Of a stretch of 64,000 nt of DNA, positions 44,120 to 57,000 are shown piece after piece (position 1 is the first letter of the stretch; each line of letters begins with the position of its first letter). The notes beneath the pieces are model-generated. The model was not told where the DNA came from and ran no database searches. It worked only from the letters and a program-made list of their open reading frames with translations. This DNA comes from Adiantum capillus-veneris (lineage: Eukaryota; Streptophyta; Polypodiopsida; Polypodiales; Pteridaceae), in NCBI GenBank assembly GCA_014529385.2, contig CM043959.1, positions 62,017,753 to 62,081,752 on the forward strand. Direction: 5' to 3'. The translations under genes and the position numbers were made by a program.

Positions 44120-46730
44120 TCCGAGTCTCTAAGTCAAGATTTTATCAAAAATATTATAATAATAGTACTAGGCTATCTGACACTTGTCATTCCCAAATTT
44201 TGAGGTCATTTCCATTCTTCAAACTCCACATTGCACGTGATTTGAGTTTGTTTGTCGCCAAAAAGCTGCACCTTGTTTGGCCTTTTATCTAGGCTCTGAT
44301 CATTGAAGCTTTGTGGGGCTTGGAAACTACCTTATTACTTGTGCATTTCATACCTTTAATCCCCAATACCTTCATACCTTAAAAATATGTCTAGTACAGA
44401 AACAACTTAGACGTTGATTCATAGATGTACAACATAATAAGAATGAAGTATCATGAGTCTGTACAAAGGTATCAGAACTATCCCAATTGAATCATCAATT
44501 GTCTTCAAAGTCAGACTGGAGCAAACTAAACCTTTTTAAGCCAAGATAGAATTCTCACCTGCATCCATATAATCAAGACAATAGATACGTTAGACTTGGC
44601 TACGTATGGCAGGCTTCAAAGAATCTATCAGTTGTTATCCATGCCAAACTTAAAGATTATTAGACTAGCTACTGTCCTACATCTAAAAAATCTCAAGGAT
44701 TTTCTTATTAAAAAACATATTACTGTCAGAGTAGCACGACTGCGTTTTTTGATCATTTATTGTAACAAAGGTCAACTATCCTATATTATTTTATGTATTG
44801 CTCTAGCTAAAAAATGTATGAAAAAATCTTGCATATAATGCAAAGTTTTGTAACTTCATCTTTTTAAATATACTCCAAGGTCGAGCCATTTACATAGAAC
44901 AAGCCAACTACTAATAGTAAAAATGGCTAGAAATTTCTTTGTATCCAAATGCTTTTAATACAAAAGCAAGCTCTCAAATTACTGTAACCAGGGTATGTTA
45001 GCCCTATACCCGGAAAAAAAATGATCCATCATCTGTCATGAATTTATCCAAAAAAAAATTAAACCATTAGTGCAAAAGATATCTATTGGCCTAGTAACCA
45101 AAAAACCAGAAGATTTTATCGGATCCAAACCACTAAGAAAAAGATTCTGTTCGGTAAGCAAAAAAGTCAACTAGGAGTATCTTGAGACCAAGAAAACGCG
45201 AGTACTTTGCAGTAGGTAAGCATACTTATCATCTTTATAAAGGATTGAATTTTAAAATGTTAGCATAATTATTAGCCAAGAGAAGTATTTTCCAGGGTCA
45301 GAGAAGTATTAGCCAGAGCCAAAAAGCCAGAGCTAGCCATAAGGCAGGCTAACTCAAAACCAATCCTTTCTCCATTTAAAGAGGTGAGGGCGCATTCTGT
45401 CCCTCTCTTAGCTTTGCGTGTGTTTTACTTGTGTCAAGAGTGAGGACTGTATGTTTTCTTCATCTCTGTTGTACCAAGCATGGAGCTTACAACTCAGCCA
45501 AGTCAAGTTGGTCACTAATCTTAGCATCAATAATTTTATTACATTCATTTTTTTGATTAAATGGTAAAGTGATGTCTCCTAAAAATGCTTGTACTTTAAC
45601 AAATGGTGTACTTAAATACTCGGAACGACTATACTTAGCATGGCATGATAAAAGTGATTGGACCTCTGTTGTTCTGGTGGGCTCTGTTCCCCATTCTACA
45701 ACATGGTAAGGACCACTACAGTGGTCGGCTTTGATTGGCATTACATGGTAAAGATGGTCTTTTTGGGAGCATTACTATGGTACTATTACTGGTTTTTTTT
45801 CCGTTGATCATTACTTAACTCAGGTACATAGAAAGGGGTTTTTCCCATACTCGATATTCATTGTTTCTAACTATTTGATAATGGTACTTAAGTGAAAATA
45901 TTTTGGGGGGGAGGGGGGGGGGGATAATCAGCCATACAGCCTGATGAAATCACCGTGTGGTGGGCCGTGGCAAACTATGGCACATCTGAGGAGTAGATTT
46001 CCTTGATGTTTAAAATAAGTATAATCCATCATATGGGTTGGCTAAATCTATATAGTAGGGCCGCTGCTGCTTACTGTGTTGTAACACTATATAAGAAAAA
46101 TGTGTTGTAGACCATGTTTCCTATCCTAGACATAGCTAGTTGAAGACATCTGCATAATGAAGGATAGATATAAAAACTCCAATTAGCAAGTCAAGGCCAC
46201 CAGGCTTCCCTAATGTTACAATACCATACCCACCTCAGGTAGTATGTACTATAAAAAATCAAATTTCCATGAGTTTTCATGATAAGCAGCTACTATCGAG
46301 ATTGCATAGATTAGATTTAATAAATTTTCAAGTAAAGTGAGCAAGAATGGAGACCAGCAAAACCATTCTCTTTCAATATACTAAAGTAAAAAAACCAGTC
46401 ATAATCATCCAACAGAGCAAGAGATTATCAAAAACCTAAGATTTTGAGGGAAATATAGAACCTGTTGAGCAGAAGTAGTCTAACAATAATCTCCAACGTG
46501 CCAGGGAAAGCCCAATATAATTCCAATTTCATCTTGTTCTCTCAATACCCCTTTCTTTAACGAGTACAACAAAGTTTCCCATATCAAGTTACGGGACAAG
46601 ATATATAAAGAAACCCACTGCCCAAAACTTAAAACATTTCTATTTTTCTTGTATGCTCATAGGAAAAAGACAGACCCAGGTCTAAGTGAAGGGAAGATCC
46701 CCTCACCTTAATATAGGGGTAGTTGATGTG
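44120..46730. other. No gene recognised
   Basis: AT-rich sequence with short motif-free open frames (for example 44596-44838 and 45487-45741). A G-run interrupted by one A lies at about 45905-45923. Nothing identifies an element. Confidence 0.5.
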
Positions 46731-49348
46731 TATGAAGAATGCTTGAAACACCATGTTCATGAAGCGTTGGAAAGTTGCAAGAGCATTTGTCAAGCCAAAT
46801 GGCATGACTTTTAAAGCATAACAACCCCACGGAGTGATGAAGGTTGTTTTTAACTGATCCTCCAATGTGATACCTATTTGAAAGTAACCCGAGTAGCCAT
46901 TGCGCATAGTGTACTTCTCATGACCAGCTACCTCATTTAGTATCTCATCCTGAAATGGGAGGGAAAAATGATCTCTTTTTGTTTCCTCATTTAGTGGACG
47001 GTCCACACACACTCTCCACTTTCTGTTATTCTTTAGAGTGACAACAACGGGAGAGACCAACTCTGAATTCTCCACTGGATAAATGAAACCTGCTGCTAGA
47101 AGCTTTCTTACCTCCTTGAGTAGAGCCTGCTCCTTTATAACTCCTAGCCTTCGTAGCTTTGGAGATTTAGGTGTGGCCTCAAGCTTTAACTCAATCTTGT
47201 GTTGAACAGCATCTACTCCATGCACGTCGATGTAGTCTTTAGCAAAAAGTCTAGGAAACTTTCTTAGCACACATTTGAATTCCTCTCTTTCGTCCTTTGT
47301 AAAAACTGTAGACAACATACCTTCTAACATTCCTTCATCTTGCACATTCTGGTTCTCTTGAGTACCTACCTCTTCCAAGCCTTGACAAGAGGTCTCTTGG
47401 TTGCTTGGCTTAAAACTTACCCCCATGATTTTTATGGAAGAATCCTCTTCAGTAATGTTGTCCCTACTTTCTTCTTTTGAAGCCAGTCCAGTCTTCTTTT
47501 GTCTCACTTTGAGATGATTCGTCATGGACACCCTCTTGGCGTTGCTCCTTCATGTCAAAGGCAACCTTCTTATGATTTTCATTCTTGCAAATTAGCTTTC
47601 CACTCTCCCAATCCTGCAAAGCTTGCATTTTCATTAGCCATGGTATTCCTAGGATAAATGGGTAACCATTTCCTTTGGTAGACATGACATAGAAATCCAT
47701 TGTCTTCTTAATGCCAAAGACATGACATAGAAATCCACTACCTTCTTAATGCCAAAGACCTCCACAAAAACCTTTTTACAAATTCCCACACACCTAGCCT
47801 TGCTAGTGTTTGCCATCTTCACTTTGATTTCAAGTGTCTCATGGATGTGTATGCCTAGTCTTTGCATGAGTCCCTCTGTCATGATAAAAATTTGTGCACC
47901 CCCATCCATTAGACCTCTCCTAACCAACCTCCCTTTGATATAACAATCTAGCACAGGTGTAATATCCTCATTCATTTTAGCTTGTGAAAGTTTTACAACA
48001 GGCACACTCTCTTTTACCTTTCTCCTAGTGATATCTACCTTCGCTAAATCCCTTCTAGCTTGTGGACATAATGCAAGAAATTGAGGCCATGAGATATCAT
48101 GGCCCTTACCTCTCATGTCTTCCAATAGGTTGTATGGAGCCATACCATGTCCAAGAAGGAAGTCTTGGAGGTTGATACGGCGTCAAGTCCTCTTGGCTTC
48201 CTTGGTCTCCTTTGCCTTCTTGCCTTGTCCATGGTCACTTTGTGATGTGACTCCTTCTTTCTCCTTACCTTTCCCACGGCCACGCTTGATGCCATTTGAT
48301 TCCATGTCAATCTCGTTTGAATTTGTCACCTCTATCACATACACATTTGGATTTGGCAAAGGTGTAACTCCTTCCACTCCTTCTGGAGGTGGTTTTTGCG
48401 CCATTTGACCTTTGTAGAAGCCGTGGTTTCCGCCTAGTTCCTTCACCTCCATTCATCACTGGGTAATTCAAGTTAGGTCTCCCTGGCTCTCTAGGGGGTC
48501 AAGGACAATTATACATCCCATGTCCAGACTCTGTGCAATTCCAACATTGCAAGACTCTCCTAGGTTGTGGATCTCGCTCTTCAGAGTATTTTGCTTGTCC
48601 CTTTGGACCTATAGCTTGTGCAAGGTGAATTGACAGGATGCTTAAAGATTCATTTAACTTCTCAATCACTTCTACCATTACCTCAGGAAGCTCCCTAGAT
48701 GTCGATGCTTGTGACTTGCCTTTGGGTCTAAGACCTTCTATTGGAACCTCTCCCCTTAGGCACTTGAGTTTCCTATATTTCTTGGAAGCTCTAATTTTTA
48801 GCTACATCATAGATGGCAGGTGCATCCGCCTCCACCTTTACCTTAAGTTAGGAAAGAGTCCAGCTATGAACCTCTCCTTCTTTAGAAATTCTGCACCATC
48901 ACCAGTGTTAGCAACATTTCATATCCATAGAGCCCAAAGACATAGAAACTCTTGCTTGTATAAGTAGTAGTCATCTAAGTCTTTTTGTTTATGAGAAACA
49001 ATGTCTTGCCATAGTTTTTGAGTGTTTTGGGGATCAAAGAAGTATCTCTTGAAACGATTTAAAACTTATGTGTAATTCCCCTTAACTTCCTCAAGCAAAG
49101 AGTCAAACAAAGTGCTAGCATCTTTGCTAAGGACCACCTCAAACATTTGTACACGTTCTTGATTAGTTACTATCCTCTTGATAGGGCAAGACATCTTGAA
49201 ATTTGCTAAAAATAATTCTGCATCCTCTCCAGGCTCTCCAACAAAGAAGAGGATATCTAGACATTTGGCGTTGGCTTTCCATTGAATTGATTTCAAAGTG
49301 ACGCACGTTTTGTTTTTCTGAAAAATGTTTTCTAAATTGCAATCTGTT

Positions 49349-49564
49349 CTACAACAAAATAAAAATATGCACATCAAATGATCTATGATAATTACCAAGA
49401 GGCAGGATGACAGGGTTTGGTGATGCAGAGAAAATTTCTCCTACTCTTTGGGCACCAAACATGAACACCATACGTTGTTGAAAATGGATCTTTCTACTAA
49501 TTGCAACGTTTATTCTAATGTGTGGAGTGAAATGGAAAACCTCTATTCTTGGGCCATTTTCCAT
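49349..49564 (-). CDS. Small conserved ORF B of the truncated Tat element, 71 aa
   Basis: Complete frame beginning MENGPRIEVFHFTPHIRINV, containing SRKIHFQQRMVFMFGAQR and ending SFDVHIFILL at the stop. It is nearly the same as 59427-59645. It remains open although the gag beside it is shifted. Confidence 0.6.
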   Translation of the reverse strand: MENGPRIEVFHFTPHIRINVAISRKIHFQQRMVFMFGAQRVGEIFSASPNPVILPLGNYHRSFDVHIFILL

Positions 49565-49579
49565 GGTCTATGCATGACC

Positions 49580-49790
49580 TAATACTTAAAACAAGACAAA
49601 AATATAGACGTCCAAACTAAGGTCCGAGAGGCAAAATAAAAGGATTTACTAAATCGTTTATCTTGGACAACCTAAGAGGGAACGAAATTCTACGAATTAC
49701 TTGTTGAAATTGCAACTTAGTACTAGCAATTATCTGCACATTTTGCCTTGCAATGGGAATGAAAGGATCATACAAATTCTCATGATTCAT
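49580..49790 (-). pseudogene. Small conserved ORF A of the truncated Tat element, frameshifted
   Basis: Starts MNHENLYDPFIPIARQNVQI at 49790, continues STKLQFQQVIRRI and breaks near the LRLSKIN segment. The end LDVYIFVLF before the stop is still readable in a shifted frame. Order A then B, as in the complete element. Confidence 0.6.
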
Positions 49791-49847
49791 GCAAACTACT
49801 TGACTATTCTAAATGTTGATCCTACACAAAAACATACACAAGTTGAT

Positions 49848-49865
49848 TCCTCCGTGGGGACACCA
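49848..49865 (-). other. Primer binding site of the truncated Tat element
   Basis: TGGTGTCCCCACGGAGGA on the minus strand, four bases from the LTR end at 49870. It is a variant of the site in the other three elements. Confidence 0.7.
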
Positions 49866-49869
49866 ATTT

Positions 49870-50047
49870 TGAGTCGGTCCGGGACGGGCAACAAGAAGAG
49901 TGGCCTCTAAGCACCCTTCCAGGCTCCCGTGCTGCTCAATTCGGTTGGGGTTGGAAAAAAAAAAAAAACAGACACACAAACAAACCCGCAACCTAACCCT
50001 GCACAAATTTGGGGCACTACCTAGTTTTAAATGTAAAGTAGGACGCT

Positions 50048-50100
<53 letters not shown>

Positions 50101-51050
50101 CGGGCTATTTTGGAACGTATCAACAATGATCAAGAAAACACAAATAGATAAGTAAGAAAGAGAGAGACTTATTTGTATTGCTTAAAAAATCTCTATTCTA
50201 TGCTTTCATTTTACCACTCCTGGTAGGGTAATCCCTATGTAGTGCGTCGAGGCTAAACCCCTACTCTATTGCCTACCCTATTGCATGCTCTGTAGAATCC
50301 AACTCTACACACTAGAATTTGGGTGGATTTGATAGATGTGGCTATGGATTCAATATGCTACAACAATAGTGACTCCTTGCCTATAGAAAGGTAAGGGGTT
50401 CTTAACTCCCTCACTCAGCCCTAAAACTTTGTCTATCTGTTGATTTTGATTGAGTGAGTGAGGGTTGTTTACTTGGTGTCGTTGCTCGATTGGGGTCCCG
50501 TATACATATTCTTTTTTGATCAAAATTCTCCTGCTCAGGCTTCCTTTTGTTGAAACTACTGATGTTGTGGTTAACATTTGAGGGAGGATCATGGAGCTTT
50601 CTTGCTGTCCCACATTGAGAATCCGGTTGATAGGTTCGTGATGTGCTATTGTTACTGGTTTTTAAACATGTTTGTCATGACTAATCTTGTTTTTGTGATT
50701 GATCTGCATACCTACATATTACTTGAATGATGGTCATGGCTTTCTTTCCGCTCCATATGATTTTTTGCTTTGATTGGTTGATGACGGTTTAAAGCCATGA
50801 ATTGTTTTCTCTTTCTGGTTTAGAAATGGTTAAACCATTCCTTTTGTTGCTCCATACCTTGGCTGGTTGATATGGATGTTAAGTTAGTGGCAAGGTCGAA
50901 ACTCTTGTAGGATACTGAAAGATGATTTCTATCCAAATGTTGAAGGTTTCAATGATGTTTAAATTTCAAACATGAGTGGTTTTTTACCTGATAAATTTAA
51001 GGAGGTATGCTAGTTCTAACATTCTTCCTTGAGATTGATTGAGCAATGTA
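49870..51050 (-). repeat. 5' LTR remnant of the truncated Tat element, inner part recognisable
   Basis: 49870-50100 aligns with the start of the complete LTR at 59956 (TGAG-CGGTCCGGG-CGGGCAAC, CACTACCTAGTT, AGGACGC). It contains an A-run (49958-49970) and a GA tract (50050-50098). Beyond about 50120 I see no clear match to the complete LTR and no gene, so the extent of this LTR is uncertain. The 1.4-kb repeat begins at 51064. Confidence 0.5.
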
Positions 51051-51063
51051 TGCTCCCTCCCAT

Positions 51064-51133
51064 AGTTAAACAATACTTGCAAACAATGAGAAAGATCCCA
51101 TTTTTCTTATACATGATAAAGTCTCTCTCTCTC

Positions 51134-51201
<68 letters not shown>

Positions 51202-51356
51202 ACACACACACACACACACAGTCTAGTGTACAAGCTTGCACAAGAAGATTTAGGAATTTTCTCATGTAGGAAAACGGAGTTTTTTCAAGTTTTTTTCATA
51301 TAATAAACAACATCATGAGCTTCTGCTCGGGAGGCACCGCATACCTAGCTAGGTAC
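51064..51356 (+). repeat. 1.4-kb repeat unit, left part of split copy
   Basis: Matches 42716-42984: GTTAAACAATACTTGCAAAC, a CT then CA tract, GTCTAGTGTACAAGCTTGC, ending CCTAGCTAGGTAC at the insertion point of the Tat element. Confidence 0.85.
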
Positions 51357-52379
51357 TGAGGCGGTCCGGGGCGGGCAACAAGAGAGGCGACCTCTAAACA
51401 CCCCTCAAGGCTCCCGTGCTGCTCAATTGGGGCTGGGGCAACCACAAGCACAACACAACAACAAACCCACGGCCAAACCCAAACAAGATAGGGGCACCAC
51501 CTAGTTATGGTATGCGAACTAGGACGCAAGAGAGATTTTGGCACAACCAAGAAGATGCACCACACAACACACACAAGCAACCTCACACCAAGACACACAT
51601 GAAATGGACCAGAGAGAGCTAGAGCAAAGGGAAGAGAGAGAGGGAAGGATCTTGCGTAATACCTTATTTGTGACTTGCAAATGGAGATGGTTCGTTATGA
51701 TGCTATCGTAGAACTTGTACAAAACTCACTCAATGCTTAGTGATTGCTAATCATTGCCAAAACACACACACATTGTCTTAGGGTGTGGGAGACCTCTCAC
51801 CACAATACCCTCTTACAATGGACACAAAACTGGCAATGAAAAACACACTAAAACACTTTCTAAAATCAAGATCAACCGATAAAACTCAAAATACACAAGT
51901 CACCTTGAATTCACCAAACCGTATTGCAAAAATGGAAGGACGAAGATTTAAACGTCGAATCACGCCTTTGATGCACCAAACCTCAATTTATTGATGATGA
52001 AGGAGCATGTACAATAGTGGTTTTGAGATTTGTGGAACTCACGCTCTCTCACTTGCAATGTGTAGCTTGAAGGCTTCTCTCACACCAAGAGTGAAGCTCA
52101 CAAGTGGTTGCTACACCTAAGTCTCTCCTCACGCATAGAGTGTTGGGGTGCTATGTGAGATGTTGGAGGTTGTTTTACAAGAAGGAGAGGGGCCTATTTA
52201 TAGGTTGGAGACCCCTCATTAAGATTATTCGAAATCCTAATTTACAAGCTAACAAATCAGGATTATGATTTTTTTGAATATCAAAGCATTGCGGGCCTTC
52301 TTTGTCTGCTTGAGTCATGGGTGTGGGCTCAAAAGAGAGCATTATTGATGGTAGATAAGGTGAAAGTAAGTTTTAAGGA

Positions 52380-52427
<48 letters not shown>

Positions 52428-54039
52428 ACTATACATGTCTTGAGGTGAGGTGTCTTTTATGGTTAGGTCAATGCTATTTTGTGTTAGTATGTTAGTCGTT
52501 AGTAATCACTAGAAAGTTAATGTTACATTTACAATGGGTAGAGTGAGTTGATTTGATGAAGGAAGAGGGGTGAATTAAAAGAGAATCATTGAGATGGTGA
52601 AGCTTTGAAGAAGCTTGAACTCACCCTTTGTGTAGATTGTGGAAAAAATGACCGCTGGTCTTCTTCTTCTTCTTCGCTTCTTTACGCCGCCGCCACGGTT
52701 GACCACCACGATGAAAAGAGGATTTGTTGATGAAAAATCCTCAATTTGCAAAAGTTATCATGGTTAAGATGCTGAATTTTAGATATTTTAGGAGAGGTAA
52801 ATGAAATTGTAACATAGAAGCAATAGAGAGAGACATGAAGAGGGTGTATGTATGTAGAGGTTCATAAAAGAACTATAGGGATGAGAGAGAAGGGTAATGG
52901 TGAAGAGGGTAGGAGAAGCCATGGAAATTGCAGGTTTGAGTGAGGGAAGGAGAGGGAGGGATGTGTAAGAGTGAGTAGGTGTGTGGAAGGGTGAGAGAAG
53001 ACTAAGGGCTACTTGTGAGAAAAGTGGGCAGACTGGGGTCCACTCAAAAAATCATAGCTCGCCGCTGGTACCTCCAAAAATCATGAAAAAATTTGAGGTG
53101 ATTATTCAGAGCGTGTGCTACATTTTCTCTTTTGACCACCGCTCCAAATTCAGAGTGGAGATAGGTGTCAAAATTCTCACCAAAAAGCCTGTTTTTTATG
53201 CCTGCAAAAGTCTTTTAGTGGCCCCCTCCTTTGTTGAATTTGTACAATGCATCCAAGAGTGAGCCCCTCCTTTGTCATATTATAATACAAAGCATTCAAG
53301 TTGCCCTTGACCCATGCATAGAGGAGGATTATTGGTGAAATAAGAAATATATACATGGTGGGACTAGTGTATGGACTATTCATGGACTTTAGCTCAATGA
53401 GCACATGGTGTTAGAATAATGAGTAAAAATAATAATAAAAATATGGAGGAGTTATGGATATGGAAAGATATTGGAATCATATAATATGGTCCCTCCTTGA
53501 ATTATTTTGGGTGAAAGAGGAAAAGGTATGCAAGTAAATAATATAATAAAAGTAACCAATGAGTAGAAATCAATTTTTTGTTTTCACGAGGGTGAGGGTG
53601 AAAATGTGGGAGTGATTTGTATAAAAGAAAAATATGAGGTTAGAGTATGTACATATTGGCAAAAAATATAATTATGGTGTAAGAGGATGAAAGAAGGTGT
53701 ACATAGGTTTAATAAAACACACACCTAAGTAGAAATATTTAAATAAAATATCAAAATAATTATAAAAAATCCCTATATTTAGGCCATATATACAATGAAA
53801 TATTTACACACAAAGAGGCCATAATATACTTTTATTTTTTATTATTTTTTATTTTTTTGGCTCAACTAGCCCAGTGACTAGCTAGCTGAGGGTTTTTTTA
53901 AGAAGATATGGGAAAAGCCCCCTAACTCACACACGCCTATGTACAATGAAATGGTAGGGATAGCCATAGCGTTTGGGTGAATTTGGTAGGGTGGAGTAAC
54001 TTAGTATAGCAATTATGGAGAGCCGAAAAACGGCTATCA
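51357..54039 (-). repeat. 3' LTR of the complete Tat element
   Basis: 2683 bp with a GA tract at about 52382-52425 that is longer than in the 5' LTR. CCTATAAATAG on the minus strand at 52194-52204 is the expected TATA position. Open frames inside this LTR recur in the other LTR only because the LTRs are copies. Confidence 0.92.
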
Positions 54040-54040
54040 T

Positions 54041-54055
54041 TAGCCCTCCCCCAGG
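54041..54055 (-). other. Polypurine tract
   Basis: The minus strand reads CTGGGGGAGGGCTAA immediately before the LTR start TGATAGCC. It is the likely primer for plus-strand synthesis. Confidence 0.6.
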
Positions 54056-54067
54056 ATGATGGTATAT

Positions 54068-57000
54068 TCATGTACCATCATAGAGCATCTTTTCCAAAGA
54101 GAGTGCTTTAGAGTCCTTGACGAGATCTTCATTGTTTGGCCCCTCAGAATTTTGGCTGGAGTTACACTCATGCTTCATGTAACAATACTTACATGAGACA
54201 GCGGCCTTTGGACAGATCTTTGGTAGATCCTTTGGTAGAAGGCGACTCAAATAGGGCTTCAAGCGATACCCGTTTACCTTCCTGGAGTGCTCTTTACCAT
54301 TCAAGTCCATAAGCTGATAGTAACTAGAATTGAAAGCCTTCTGGACAATGTATGGCCCTTGCCATCTAGTTTCAAACTTGGCATCAAAACGATTGTCAAG
54401 TCGATTGTCATACCTTAGCACAAGCTCTCCTTCCTTGATGCCTTTGTCCTTCAGTTTCTTGTCGTGCGTTTCTTTCGCTTGTGTGGCTTTCCTCTTGTAG
54501 CACTCGTATGCTGCTTCTCTTTTCCACTCAAGCTCCACTAACGTAAGAAGTCGATCCATCCATACCTCTTGATCATCTTGTGCTCCTTTGCCATGAAGTC
54601 GCATTGTTGGAATGTTGAGCTCGATAGGCTGCAAAGCCTCTTGACCATAGACCAAGTGAAATGGTGTGAACTCCGTGGCTTCCCTATATGTGGTTCGATA
54701 TGCCCACAAGGCACCATCCAAGAAGTCATCCCATAATTTTGTCTTGTTTTGCACCATCTTTCTAATGATTCCTGCAATGACACCATTAGCCTTCTCCACC
54801 AAACCATTTGATTGTGGGTAGTATGGTGTGCTATGACGATGTAGAATGTGAAGCTCTTCACAAACTTCTGTGAGCAAACCCTTCCTGAACCCTGGACCAT
54901 TATCAGAAACAATCTCCAAAGGTGTGCCAAATCTGCAACAAATGTGAGTGTACACAAACTTGCTAACTGTCCTCTCATTCACTCTTGCCACACTTTGAGC
55001 TTCCACCCACCTAGTCATATAGTCTACAGCCACTAGAATGTAGAGTTTACCATTTTTTGTCCTAGGCAGAGGACCCATAGCATCAATGCCCCACTTTTCA
55101 AAGGGTCCATTTGCAAGCACTATTTGCCTCGGGCCATGCACCAACCTTCTATTTCCATTTATCTGACAATTGTGACAGCTTTTACACCAATGTTGAACAT
55201 CCACATGCAAGCTTGGCCAAACATACCCCGCAAGCAAAATCTTCTTCACAGTTGATTCTTGGGAAAAATGACCACCACATGCCTCTTCATGCAAACCTTT
55301 TAGAATGGCTGGAATTTCCTCGATAGTTGGTACTCTTCTGCACACTTGATCCTTCCCTTTTTGATAGAGGGATCCTTCTAGGAAGAGATAAAAACTTGCC
55401 TTCTTCATGAGTCTCCTCTTCTGAGCCTTCGTGAAGTCTTGTGGAAACTCACCCTCCAAAATGTAGCCGATAATGGGAGCCAATGACTCCAATCCCTGGT
55501 ATCTCGGTTGCTTGACAACTGCTGCCACCATGATGACCTGCACTTCTCTCTCAACACATGTAACTGCTTGTTGTGCAAGTAAATCGGCATCTTCATTTTG
55601 TTTCCTCGGAATATGATATAGTTGCACTTCTTCAAACTGATTAAACATCCTACGAATGGCATGAACTTTTGTCCTTAAGCTTTCATTCTTGCATGCCCAA
55701 ATGCCTAAAATTTGTTTAACAATGAGAAGTGCATCTCCTTTTACCATGAGACGTTTTATCCCTTGGCCAATGCACATCTTCAAACCATGAAGTAGTGTGT
55801 CGTATTCTGCTTCATTGTTGCTAGTTGAACCTGGTAGATTGACCTTCTCTTTCATGACCACCTCTCCACTTGGATTGAGCAACACTAGACCTCCCCCTGC
55901 TTTCCCTGTGGCTCGTCGAAAAGCTCCATCAAAGAACAAGGTAAAAGCATTGGGAATACTTTTTGGTGGTGGCAATGGTAGGGTCTTTACTTGAGGCACC
56001 TTAATTTCCTTCTCATGTACCCTATAAGTGAGAATCCCTGCCAATTGTGCACGCACACTATCTTCTACCTTGAAAGAGTATTGAAACTCTTGCAACTCCA
56101 TAATCCACTTTGAGATCCTAGTACTAAGATTCATTTGAGATGACACCCAAGGGAACAAATTTTCTGCAGTGAGAATTACAAAAGGTTTTGGTAGCAGGTA
56201 GGATCTAAACTTTCTCACCGCAAACATGAGAGAAAGCATCATGAGTTCTGCTTCTGTGTAGTCTCTCTCCAAAGCATTCATGACCCTACTAGCAAAGTAG
56301 ATGGGTCGCATCCTTGTACTGTGGGGATCTTGGTGTAGCAACACAGCACCAATTGTTTCTTTCCCAGCACTAGAGCTAACAAAGAATGTGTACTCCCAAC
56401 AAGGAGGCATGAGTGTTGGTAGCTCTGACAAAATGACTTTAATGTTACAAAAATACTCTTCAAGCTCATCAAACCATGCAAATTCTACTTGTTGTGTCAA
56501 CTTTTGCAAAGGATGAAGCAACTCCGAGGCTAAGTGAATGAAGTGTGACATATACTTCACCTTCTGAATGAAAGATATAACCTCCTTAAGACTCTTCGGT
56601 GATGGGAGCTCAATAAGAGCCTTTGCCTTTGAAGGATCCACCTCAATGCCTTTATAGGAAACCTTGTGACCGAGCAAGATCACTTCATCCTCACCTATGT
56701 GGCACTTGTCAGGGTTGAGTTGACCTCCCATGTCGTAGAGCTTCTTTAAACCTTCTTCTACCCTTTGTAGATGCAATGATTCTGAGCTATAAATGCAAAA
56801 ATCATCAATGAATACCCTAATTGACTTTCCAAAGAATGCTTGAAACACCATGTTCATGAAACGTTGGAATGTTGCAGGAGCATTTGTCAGACCAAATGGC
56901 ATGACTCTAAAAGCATAACAACCCCAAGGAGTGATAAAGGTTGTTTTCAATTGATCTTCCAATGCGATACCTATTTGAAAGTAGCCTGAGTAGCCATCAC

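Larger units (their letters stand above)
46735..49869 (-). pseudogene. Truncated Tat-type gypsy element (gag-pro-RT), decayed
   Basis: A close relative of the element at 51357-62630. In minus order: LTR start at 49870, primer site 49848-49865, frames A and B, gag (about 49300-48440, several shifts; WNCTESGHGMYNCP near 48530 has Thr where the copy at 58600 has Gly), protease (48143-47464, LMDGGAQIFIM near 47915, with a local duplication near 47660-47740), and pol from 47531 with RKWRVCVDRPLNEETKRDHF and MPFGLTNALATFQRFMNMVF. The match stops abruptly near 46735, just before the RT FIDD motif. Where the complete element has TGA between pro and pol, this copy has TCA. Confidence 0.85.

Noticed and set aside
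51416-51622. Repeated open frames in LTRs (also 60015-60221, 51519-51722, 60118-60321, 52981-53262) as conserved genes
   Set aside because: They recur only because the LTRs are recent copies of each other; this gives no evidence of coding.
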